From Amnibacterium flavum (GTDB taxonomy: Bacteria; Actinomycetota; Actinomycetes; Actinomycetales; Microbacteriaceae): a DNA stretch of 64,000 nucleotides. Under the pieces are notes generated by a model. That model worked only from the letters and a program-made list of their open reading frames with translations. It was not told the origin of the DNA and ran no database searches. The stretch covers positions 124,001 through 188,000 of the forward strand of contig NZ_QEOP01000001.1 in the NCBI RefSeq assembly GCF_003097495.1. The letters are read 5' to 3'. A program made the position numbers and the translations under genes. Shown here piece after piece: positions 48,931 to 56,900 of this stretch (within the stretch, counting starts at the first letter, position 1; each line of letters begins with the position of its first letter).

Positions 48931-49911
48931 TCAGCGCGTCGCGCGACGACGGCCGTGCTCCTGAGCAGCCCGAGCGGAACGCCGCGTCGGCACCGCGGTG
49001 TCGATGGATCCCGCCGTACGGGACCAGAGCAGCTCCTGGGCGGCGACACTCCCCGGGTTGTCGAACGGAACCGCTGCCGTCATCCGCTCGTCACGCCGCC
49101 GCACGGGGACGGGTACCTGACCGACCGCAGCGTCGACGTGAGCCGCCGGCTTGTCACGTGGTCGGATCTTCTCCGAGATGTCGATGACGACGTGCAGGTC
49201 GGGGAAGTCGCTCGAGGACTGGGTGGTCGTCACCGTGTATTCGCCGACCAGCCGTCGGTCCGAGCTGAGGAGAACACGGGCGGTCTCGGAGCGGATGGAA
49301 TCCATGAGCTCGAGTGCGACCGCCGGGTGCCCCGTCGCACTGTCCTCCGCGGGTGTGCGCTTCGGCTCGGTTCGAGCGCTTCGTCTCCCCCGAGTCCGGT
49401 CCGCTCGTCGTCGACCTTCGGGCCGCGCTTCGTGCGGTTCGGACCCCGCTCCGGGCATGAGCACCGGGACGAAGATGAGGGCCACGACTATCGCGAGGAG
49501 GCAGACACGGAGCGGCCAGTCCTGGCTCTGCAGCGCGAGAGTCGCCCAGAAGCCCCCCAGGTGGCCGTCGACGACACCGATGACGCGGTCGACGGGCACG
49601 GTAGCCGGGTCGTCCGCCTCATTGTTGTCGCCCCGCAGCAGCAGTGATCCGTCTTCGGCGACCTGTACGACACGGTGCGTGTAGCGGTCGCCCTCCGGTC
49701 GCTGCACGGTGACGACGGCGCCGACGACGAGGTCCGAAGGTGCGGCCGGGCGGATCGTGACCACGTCGCCCATGAGATAGGTGGGCTCCATCGACTGGCC
49801 GTCGACCTCGACGACCGTGTGACCGGTGAGAGTGACGGCGACCGCCGGAACAGCGAGCGCAGCGACGAGGAGCGTGATGGCACTCCAGCGCGCGATCGTC
49901 GAGACCCTCAT
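48931..49911 (-). CDS. SipW-type signal peptidase, large form
   Basis: 326 residues from ATG 49911 (MRVSTIARW), the start that puts Ser40 (VDGQSMEPTYLMGD), His79 (RYTHRV) and Asp95 (LRGDNN) in register with its paralogues. Two membrane segments (9-28; about 134-152, PLRVCLLAIVVALIFVPVL). A cytoplasmic C-terminal region contains ALELMDSIRSETARVLLSSD and FPDLHVVIDISEK, shared with 57081-58046. It probably processes the TasA-like protein just upstream and the RCC1 protein just downstream. It starts 16 bases after the TasA-like stop. Confidence 0.9.
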   Translation of the reverse strand: MRVSTIARWSAITLLVAALAVPAVAVTLTGHTVVEVDGQSMEPTYLMGDVVTIRPAAPSDLVVGAVVTVQRPEGDRYTHRVVQVAEDGSLLLRGDNNEADDPATVPVDRVIGVVDGHLGGFWATLALQSQDWPLRVCLLAIVVALIFVPVLMPGAGSEPHEARPEGRRRADRTRGRRSARTEPKRTPAEDSATGHPAVALELMDSIRSETARVLLSSDRRLVGEYTVTTTQSSSDFPDLHVVIDISEKIRPRDKPAAHVDAAVGQVPVPVRRRDERMTAAVPFDNPGSVAAQELLWSRTAGSIDTAVPTRRSARAAQEHGRRRATR

Positions 49912-49927
49912 GCTTCGACTCGATCCG

Positions 49928-50668
49928 TCAGTACGCCGTGCCCGCGTCGGCGCCGCTCTGGATGCCACGGGTCGTGATGGTGAAGGTGATGGCCTTGCCC
50001 TGCAGGGCGTCGGGCGCTGCCGAGTCGAGGTAGAAGCGCAGCTTCATCGACCGGGTGGTGTTCGCGGCCATCGTGAACTCCGCCGTCTTCGGCGATGCGT
50101 TCGCGGCGACCACCGTGGTCCAGTTGCTTCCGTCGTAGATGGCGACGCGTACCCACGGAAGAAGGGCACCCGATGCGTTGTCGGTCACGTTGGTGACCGC
50201 GACGGTGCCCCGCGTATCGAGCGACGCCGAGGCCACATCGAAGTTCACGATGCTGCCCGTCGACACGGAGGTGGCCGTGGTGGACGACAGGGGAACCAGG
50301 TTGGCGAGGGTGAACGACGGCGCGGTGTTGAGCGCGATCGTCCCCGGGTTCACAGCGTTGGTCTGCACGAGACCCTGCGAGGTGAAGTAGGCGTTCGTCG
50401 TGAAGACGACGATGCCGGAGAAGGTCGCGGCGATCGCAACCACAGCGATGACGAGTCGCAGCGTCAGGCGCGCGGGCGAGAAGCGACGGCGCCCGGTGGT
50501 ACGCGTCCTCACCGGCACGTCGGGTCCGGTAGATGACGGAGCATAGGCCGTGTCGTCGAGTCCGCGGAGGCGAGCCGGCCGCGCGGGAGCCTCCGCGAGT
50601 GCGGACTGGTCGATACCGCGGCGGTAGCGGGCAGCAGCTCGGGGCCGGTCGAGGACGGGGGCGGTCAT
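49928..50668 (-). CDS. SipW-dependent TasA-like protein with long cytoplasmic N-region (module B, second subunit)
   Basis: 246 residues. About 65 cytoplasmic residues precede a hydrophobic span (68-88) and FTTNAYFTSQ (NAYFT 92-96). The exported domain of about 150 residues has VTNVTDNASGALLPWVRVAI and MKLRFYLDSAAPDALQGKAI, then the ITFTITTRGIQ-type end. Positional and domain match to 58075-58884. The ATG overlaps the small-SipW stop by four bases (50665-50668), so peptidase and substrate are translationally coupled. Confidence 0.83.
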   Translation of the reverse strand: MTAPVLDRPRAAARYRRGIDQSALAEAPARPARLRGLDDTAYAPSSTGPDVPVRTRTTGRRRFSPARLTLRLVIAVVAIAATFSGIVVFTTNAYFTSQGLVQTNAVNPGTIALNTAPSFTLANLVPLSSTTATSVSTGSIVNFDVASASLDTRGTVAVTNVTDNASGALLPWVRVAIYDGSNWTTVVAANASPKTAEFTMAANTTRSMKLRFYLDSAAPDALQGKAITFTITTRGIQSGADAGTAY

Positions 50669-51204
50669 CGCACACCCAGTTCCGCGGTGGTGAAGAGCAG
50701 CTCTCGCGTCGAGAGCTCGAACATCGCGGGCTCGGTGACCGAGGTCTCACGGCGCAGCGGCAGCAGCGCGAGTCCGAGGGCTGTGACGAGGAGCGAGAGT
50801 CGCATCGGCCATTCCTGGAGTTGGATCAGTATTCCGCCGAGTACGGCGGGAAGCACCGTCTCGACCTGCCCGACCACCTGGTCGGGTGTGCGAACCGTGT
50901 CATCGGCGAATTCGTTCGCGTCGCCCTTCAGGTGCAATCCGCCCTCAGCGTCGATGCTCACGATCCGGTGCGTGAAATAGGTCCCGCCCGGGTCCTTCAC
51001 CGTGACCATCATTCCGACGGCCAGATCCTCATCCGCGACGGGACCATCGATGACGACGCTGCCGCGGTAGAAGGTCGGCATCATCGAGCCGCCGTCGATG
51101 GCGACGACGGTGCGCCCTCCGATGAGCAGGTATCCCGCCGGCACGACGAGCGCGGCCGCGAGGATGCCGATGGCGATCCAGCGGATCAGGTTGAGCTTGC
51201 GCAC
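50665..51204 (-). CDS. SipW-type signal peptidase, small form
   Basis: 179 residues from GTG 51204 (VRKLNLIRW), which has GAGAGG seven bases upstream and puts Ser40 (IDGGSMMPTFYRG), His79 (YFTHRI) and Asp95 (LKGDAN) at the paralogue positions. Membrane segments at 8-28 and about 135-153. It lacks the C-terminal extension of the large forms. The frame is open upstream to 51456 through a 36-base repeat array that would encode a 12-residue proline-rich repeat; I reject that extension. Probably cleaves the SAYFTD-type protein of 51543-52241. Confidence 0.88.
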   Translation of the reverse strand: MRKLNLIRWIAIGILAAALVVPAGYLLIGGRTVVAIDGGSMMPTFYRGSVVIDGPVADEDLAVGMMVTVKDPGGTYFTHRIVSIDAEGGLHLKGDANEFADDTVRTPDQVVGQVETVLPAVLGGILIQLQEWPMRLSLLVTALGLALLPLRRETSVTEPAMFELSTRELLFTTAELGVR

Positions 51205-51242
51205 GGGTACCTCTCGGGTGGCGGAACGGACTTTCCAGCGGA

Positions 51243-51536
51243 CGGGGTGCCGTGGAGAAACGGGTGGCTCCTCCACAACGGGGTGCCGTGGAGAAACGGG
51301 TGACTCCTCCACAACGGGGTGCCGTGGAGAAACGGGTGGCTCCTCCACAACGGGGTGCGGTGGAGAAACGGGTGGCTCCTCCACAACGGGGTGCGGTGGA
51401 GAAACGGGTGACTCCTCCACAACGGGGTGCGGTGGAGAAACGGGTGGCTCCTCCACAACGGGGTTCTCGGGGAAACGGGTGGCTTCTCCGAGATGGGGAC
51501 GGGGGTGGGGGAACGGGTGGCTCCCCCACGCCCGTC
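51243..51536 (-). repeat. Eight-hairpin array between TasA-like gene and small SipW gene
   Basis: Six 36-base tandem units (hairpins starting 51252, 51288, 51324, 51360, 51396, 51432) each carry a GTGGAG/CTCCAC stem. Two variants follow with different but still complementary stems: TCTCGG/CCGAGA (51465-51493) and GACGGG..GTGGGGG/CCCCCAC..CCCGTC (51498-51536). All eight share the loop AACGGGTGRCT (minus strand AGYCACCCGTT). The last one lies six bases from the stop of the TasA-like gene and is the likely terminator; the six-fold expansion lies beyond it, before the peptidase start. Confidence 0.85.
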
Positions 51537-51542
51537 ACATCA

Positions 51543-52241
51543 TCAGTGAGGCTGTTCGGCGTTGACGCGCAGCGTGTAGCTGAGCTTCACGTTCTGGTAG
51601 TTGTTCGAGACCGCGGAATCCATGTAGAAGCGGACGACCTTGTTGACCGTCGTTCCCGCCGTCAGGGAGGTCTGCGCGATCTCCTTGTTCGTGGACGTCT
51701 GCGAATCGGCCAGCGTGCGGGCCGTCTCCCAGGTGACGGCCGTGGGGACGCCGTTGCCGTCGAAGGCAGTGGGCGTGCCGAACTGCACGTAGATGTTCGC
51801 CTGAGCGTCAGTCGAGCTCGGCGACCCTCCGCCGGTGGTGCCCGGGAGGGCGCTTCCATCGGTCTTGGTGAGGACGAAGGTGTCGATGTCGCCGGTCCAG
51901 TTGAAGTCACCGGTTCCGGAGTTCTTGACGTTGAAGACCTTCATCACGGGCTTGTAGGCCGCCAGGTCCGCCGTGGTGTACGGGGCGAGGTTGGTGATCG
52001 CGAACGTCGTGAGAGCGGAGGTGGTGCGCTCGTTGTTGAGAGCGATCGAGATGGAGTTGGTGCTCACCGTGTTGGTGGTGACGGTCTTCTCGTCGGTGAA
52101 GTACGCACTCGAGGTGACGACCGCACCGGCGACACCCGCCGCCACGACGACTCCTGCAAGCCCGAAGGCGACGAAGCGCCGACGTCCCGACGACTTCTTG
52201 CTCTGTGCGGGAACTCGGGTCCCGGTCACGGTTGCGGTCAT
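51543..52241 (-). CDS. SipW-dependent TasA-like protein (module B, first subunit)
   Basis: 232 residues from ATG 52241 (MTATVTGTRV). Hydrophobic span 24-42, TSSAYFTDEK (SAYFT 45-49), then one beta-rich domain with LAPYTTADLAAYKPVMKVFN, GTGDFNWTGDIDTFVLTKTD and a conserved end VKLSYTLRVNAEQPH. Close paralogues: 59522-60223 and 60652-61356. It is the first gene of module B and probably its main structural subunit, followed by the hairpin array. An imperfect dyad lies 61 bases upstream. Confidence 0.87.
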   Translation of the reverse strand: MTATVTGTRVPAQSKKSSGRRRFVAFGLAGVVVAAGVAGAVVTSSAYFTDEKTVTTNTVSTNSISIALNNERTTSALTTFAITNLAPYTTADLAAYKPVMKVFNVKNSGTGDFNWTGDIDTFVLTKTDGSALPGTTGGGSPSSTDAQANIYVQFGTPTAFDGNGVPTAVTWETARTLADSQTSTNKEIAQTSLTAGTTVNKVVRFYMDSAVSNNYQNVKLSYTLRVNAEQPH

Positions 52242-52301
52242 GCTCTCTGCTGCTTTCTCTCGACGCTTTCGGTGATGGGCGACGGTCGCCTCATCCTTGA
52301 C

Positions 52302-52319
52302 CCTCAAGTAGACCTTGAA
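52302..52319 (-). promoter_or_regulatory. Imperfect dyad upstream of module B (TCAAG-N5-CTTGA)
   Basis: Minus strand TTCAAGGTCTACTTGAGG, followed by GTCAAGG. Very similar elements precede module A (60379-60398) and the 62107 gene (62189-62209). The dyad resembles MerR/SoxR-type operators, or it could fold as a leader hairpin. In the rest of 52320-52539 I recognise nothing. Confidence 0.5.
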
Positions 52320-52539
52320 CCACGGGCACAGATGCAAGTGTGCGGTCCGAACGCGCCGTAGGCGTGAGACACGCCGAAAGTTCTGCGACGAGAATTAACG
52401 ACCGAAATCGGATTGCAGTGCGAAGAAGACGTAGCCGCTTTCAGGACCCGAAGGGTTCAGGTCTCACGGGAAAACGGTTCGATATGAGCATTGTCATTCA
52501 TCGCGTTCATTAACGTCCCCCGACCCGCTAATTCAGCGT

Positions 52540-52595
52540 AATCGCGGGGTACAAATAAGGAAGGGCACCAGACGCGAGGCGCCTGGTGCCCTTCC
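52540..52595 (-). terminator. Intrinsic terminator of TasA-like gene 52610-53230
   Basis: Arms GGAAGGGCACCAG (52559-52571) and CTGGTGCCCTTCC (52583-52595), then TTATTTGT on the transcribed strand. It starts 15 bases after the stop. Confidence 0.85.
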
Positions 52596-52609
52596 GGACT
52601 GCGAAGTGA

Positions 52610-53230
52610 TTACTGCTTGTTGATCTGCATGGCGGACGCGTTGGCGTCGAAGCTGACCGTTGCACCCTGGTAGGTGTCGTCGGTGGTCGCACCGGCGAAG
52701 AAGACGCGCAGCTTGATCTCCGAGGTGACACCCGAGGCGAGGTTGGTGACGGTGAACTGGGCCGGAGGCGTGGTCACGATGCTCGAGAGCAGGACCGGGG
52801 TGCCCCAGGCGGTGCCGTTCCAGACCGAGACCTTCACGTTGCTCGTGGCGAGGTTGGCGCCGGTGGTGCTCTTGACCTGGAGGTTCGACAGCACGGCCGA
52901 GGCGGTGAGGGGCAGCGTTCCGGTGTTGCGGATCTTGATGACCGCCGCGGGGATCGCGGTGTCGGCGGCGTTGACGGCCTGCGCGTCGGTCATCGGGTAG
53001 GCGTTGCTGGCCTGGACGAGGCCCGTGGCGCTATCGCCGAGGTTGCCCAGCGACAGGGTGCCCGCGGTGACCGTGTTACCGGTCGCGGTCTTGGTCGCGG
53101 TGAACCAGGCGCCCGTGGTCTGCACGGCGGCGCCGGCGACACCGGCGGTCAGGATCGCGGCGGCCAGGCCGATCGCGATCGCACGGTTGCGCTTACGAGG
53201 AGCCACCGGGGCGGCGTTGACTGCGGTCAT
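52610..53230 (-). CDS. SipW-dependent TasA/camelysin-like exported protein, twin of 43051-43668
   Basis: 206 residues, GAWFT at 40-44. Same domain as 43051-43668, including the NASAMQINKQ end. The region coding for the signal peptide and first part of the domain (about 52960-53197) differs from 43401-43638 by only about two bases, while the C-terminal half has many amino-acid changes, which suggests gene conversion. AAAGGAACG ribosome site. It follows an unknown cytosolic gene by 91 bases and has its own terminator. Confidence 0.87.
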   Translation of the reverse strand: MTAVNAAPVAPRKRNRAIAIGLAAAILTAGVAGAAVQTTGAWFTATKTATGNTVTAGTLSLGNLGDSATGLVQASNAYPMTDAQAVNAADTAIPAAVIKIRNTGTLPLTASAVLSNLQVKSTTGANLATSNVKVSVWNGTAWGTPVLLSSIVTTPPAQFTVTNLASGVTSEIKLRVFFAGATTDDTYQGATVSFDANASAMQINKQ

Positions 53231-53321
53231 TTTCGTTCGTTCCTTTGTTGTGGTTGTTGCGATTGGTGTGATTGGTGTGATTGAGGATGTGATGAGTAAG
53301 CAGCGAGTGGGCGCGCGTGAC

Positions 53322-53753
53322 TCAGGCGAGCTGGGTCACGACCATCGCCGGCCCGTCGGACGGGTAGTCGGCGAGCACGAGCGAGTCGCCGGCGACGAAG
53401 AGCGACGCGCGATCGGCCGTGGCGGCAGGTGCGTCGCGCCGCGCCGACGCGGCGAGGCTGTCGAGCACCTCGCGGACGCGGATCACGTCGCGAGATCCCA
53501 TGCGCAGCAGCGAGTCGGCGGCCTGGGCGGTGAAGGCGAGCCGGCCGCGGCGGTAGGGAAGAACCTCGAAGCCGCCGCCGCGGAGCGTGCGGACGAACCA
53601 GAGTCCCTCGTCGAGCGTCTGCGTGCTCTCGGAGATCCCGAAGGCCCCGACGAACCGGTCGACCAGACGGGCCAGTGCACCGGCGAGCGAGTAGTCGCGG
53701 TCGATGCCGAAGCCGCCGTCGACGGCGCCGGAAAGTGTTGCGGTTGCGGTCAT
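53322..53753 (-). CDS. Unknown cytosolic protein in an operon with a TasA-like gene
   Basis: 143 residues from ATG 53753 (MTATATLSGAV); the frame extends seven residues further but only this start has a usable ribosome site and matches the MTA-type starts nearby. No signal peptide, membrane span or cysteine-rich motif. Notable segments: LARLVDRFVGAFGISESTQT, EVLPYRRGRLAF and a C-terminal VLADYPSDGPAMVVTQLA. I do not recognise the family. Its position directly behind an operator-bearing promoter and before an exported subunit suggests a chaperone or regulator, but nothing in the sequence proves it. Confidence 0.65.
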   Translation of the reverse strand: MTATATLSGAVDGGFGIDRDYSLAGALARLVDRFVGAFGISESTQTLDEGLWFVRTLRGGGFEVLPYRRGRLAFTAQAADSLLRMGSRDVIRVREVLDSLAASARRDAPAATADRASLFVAGDSLVLADYPSDGPAMVVTQLA

Positions 53754-53861
53754 GTCGCCTGTCCCCCCGAACAAGTCGTACCCGGATTCGGGAGGGGCGG
53801 GAGTGCTTACGCAGCCCCGATCCGACCCCCCGGATCTGTCCGCCGAAATGCGGACTTGTTC

Positions 53862-53922
53862 ATCTTGGGGATCGTCGAATGACGCCGCAACCGCGGGCGT
53901 TCCGAGATGTTCGCTGTCCGTA
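53862..53922 (-). promoter_or_regulatory. Candidate promoter with TTCG-N5-CGTA operator (53753-52610 operon)
   Basis: Operator TTCGCTGTCCGTA (53910-53922), -35 TTGCGG (53890-53885), 17-base spacer, -10 CAAGAT (53867-53862). The match to 45599-45659 covers all four elements and their spacing, so these are paralogous promoters. Predicted leader about 100 bases. Confidence 0.65.
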
Positions 53923-53989
53923 CATGACGGCTCGGATCAGCCGTTTTCTCCCCTCACTCGGGGGGCGAAACGATTCGATCCGGAGCTAT

Positions 53990-56900
53990 TCAGGACCTCG
54001 CGGCGGACGCGGTCGGACTGACCCAGGTATCAGCTCCGGGCAGCGTGTAATTGACCTGATACCAGTACGTGCGCCCCGGGACGAGCGAGCACGTCGTCGA
54101 ACTCGTCTTGAGCGCGCCGTCGAGGCAACTGGTCGACACGCCGCTGATGGGAGGCGACGCAGGGTCGGTCCCCGACCAGACCAGCGACGGATTGGCGAGG
54201 TTGGTGGTGTTGTTGAGGTTCTGCTGCCCGAGCGCCTGGAGGTTGTTCAGGCCCCAGCAGGAGAGCGATCCCGTGGTGGCCAGCATGCACATCGCCCCCC
54301 ACCCGCCCGAGAGCATTCTGGCCGATCCGCCGACCAGCACCGAGTTGGAGTCCACGACCGCGGTCGCGACGACGTATCCCGCCGTGGTGACGCCGTTGCC
54401 GATACCACCGCTGTCGCGCAGGCCCCAGCAGTAGGGACCGGTCGCCGTCGTCGCGCAGACGTTGAGACCGGCGACGGACACGTCCGTCGCGGCCGTCGTG
54501 AATGCCTCGGTGACGGTCTGGGTGGCGCTCGTCGCAGACGACGCGTTGCCCATCTGACCGTCGCCGGCCCTGCCCCAGCAGTAGGTGTACGAGTTCGAGG
54601 CGGCGACCGCGCAGACCGTGGTGCGGCCGGCGTCGAGGGCCGTGACTCCGGCGGCGAAGCGATTGTTCGGGTCGGTGATCTTGATCGCGGTGGCCGAGTT
54701 GGCGAGTGACGTCGCCACTCCCGCGCCGAGCGGATACTCGAAGTTGGAACCCCAGCAGGCGATGTACCTCGTACCGGACGGTCCCGCCTCGACGCAGATG
54801 GTGTCCCACCCCGACGTGATCTTCGTGGCCTTGCTCGCGCTTCCCACAGAGAACAGAGTTGAGACGACGGCGACCGGCGCGTTGCTCGACGCAGGACTGT
54901 TCGCCGGCTGCCCCAACTGCCCGACGTCGTTCTGACCCCAGCAGCCGATCGTCCCGTCGCTCGCGAGGGCGCAGGTGCCCATGTCCCACGCGGTGATGTC
55001 GATGAGGGTCTTGCCGGTGAACACTCCGGCGGAGTCGTTCACGAGCGTCGCAGCACTGCTCGTGCCCGCCGTGGTGTTGCCGAGTTTGCCGTTCGCGGAG
55101 TTACCCACGCACCAGATGCTGTTCGTCCCATTGATGGCGCAGGCGTGGTAATAACCGGCGGCCATCTTCGTGACGTTGGCCGGGAAGCCGGTCAGCTCGA
55201 CGGGCACCGCCGAGACGGTGTCGTCCAGCTTGCGGCCCCATGAGTAGTACTTGCCGTCGATGCGGGCGACCTGGTACTCGTTACCGGAGTTGACCGCGAG
55301 GAGGTCTGCGCTGCCGCCGGGGAGAACCCGGGCGCCGTTGAAGATGACAGCGCGCGGAGCTGTCATGTCGCTGGTCGTCGCACCCTGTCCGAGGCCGTAT
55401 CCATCGCCCTCGCCCCAGCACCACAAACCACCCGCGGTGCCGCTCGCGCATGCGGAGTACGGCCCTACCGAGAGGGTATTGATGGAACCGGTCGTCATTC
55501 CGGGCATGGTGGTGAGGTTCCGCGGGGTGAACGGGCCGGTACCGGTCGTGCCGATGCCGAGCTGCCCCGAGGCGTTCATTCCCCAGCAGGTGAAGGCGGC
55601 ATCCTTCGACGCGCAGCCGACGGTGTAGCCGACCGTGACGTCCGAGTATCCGGTCACCATTCCGGACGGCGGGGCGCTGATGGCTCTCGGAGTCGGGTTG
55701 AGCGACGTCCCGCCGTCGCCCAGCATGCCGAGACCTCCACCACCCCAGCACGCCACATTCGCCTGAGTGGTGTCCCCGTTGAGCACGCAGTAGACAGCGT
55801 GGCCTCCGACGATCTTCGTGACACCCTGCAGGACGTTGTTCGGGTCGGCGATGTCGACAGGTGTTCCGTGAGCACTCGAGTCCGCGGTCGTGCCGAGCTG
55901 CTGCCAGTTGTTCCTGCCCCAGCAGGCGAGGCGGTTGTTCTGGCCGGGGTAGGTGGGCTCGAGCTTCGCGTCGTAGGTCGGGCCCTTCGCCGCGCACATT
56001 CCGTAGTTGCTGGCGCCGATGACATTCGGTTTGAACGTCGCGAAGACGCCGGTCCCGATGACGGCGACGGGGGTGAGACGGTTCGTCGTCGTGCCGTCTC
56101 CGAGCTGACCGTAGGTGTTGTCCCCCCAGCAGCCGATCACCCCATCCGACGCCAGCGCACAGGTGAACTTGTCGCCCGCGGTGATGGAGATGATGGTCTT
56201 TCCCGCGAGGGCGCCGTAGCTGATCTCCTTGGCGGTCGTCGGCCCACTGGTGCTGCCGTCGCCGATCTGTCCCGACCCGTTGAAGCCGACGCAGAAGACC
56301 TTGCCGGTGACGGACAGCGCGCACAGGTGGTCGAGGCCCGCCGCCATCTGGCGGATGTCCTCGGTGAAACCGGGGATGGGGGTCAGGATCGGGCTGTTGA
56401 AGTCGGGCCCGGTCACGGTGGTCGCAGTGGCCCAGGTGATCCCGGTCCCGTCCTTCTTGGCGGTTCCCCAGCGGTAGACCTGACCTCCGATGAGCGCGAA
56501 GCTGCCGGTGTTGGCGTCGCCGGTCGACGCCGCGACACGCAGAGTCGCGACCTGGGTGGCCTGTCGCGCACCGACCGGTGCGCCGCCGACCGTGTCGGTG
56601 AGCGACGTCGTCGTCGGCGTCGTGAGTGTGGTGGCGCCGGCGCCCAGGGCGAAGGAGTTCACCGAGTTGCGCTTCGCGATGTAGACCGGGTTGGTGCCGG
56701 TGCTCCCCGTGAGGGTCGGCGCGGTCCAGGAGACGGAGCTCGACTGGCCGCTGACCGTCTGGCCGCTGTTCGTGTCGATGCTCTTGGTCGCGGCCAAGCT
56801 CGTCACCGCTGCGAGCGCGCCCGCCGAGCCGCTCTGCGCTGCGGAGACCGACTGGTTCGTGAAGTAGGCGCCCGTTGAGCCGATCGCGACGACGGTGAGC

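Noticed and set aside
51205-51456. N-terminal extension of the small SipW with seven 12-residue proline-rich repeats (PPVSPPHPVVEE type)
   Set aside because: The frame is open only because the 36-base repeat unit is a multiple of three. GTG 51204 has a good ribosome site and aligns catalytic residues with four paralogues; the repeats form hairpins that explain their conservation.
51243-51536. CRISPR array
   Set aside because: The 36-base units are directly joined, with no unique spacers, and no cas genes are present.
53927-53944. ACGGCT/AGCCGT hairpin followed by TTTTCT on the plus strand, read as a terminator
   Set aside because: No plus-strand gene ends there; on the minus strand the T-run is on the wrong side. 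At most it is a weak hairpin after the 53990-57034 gene.
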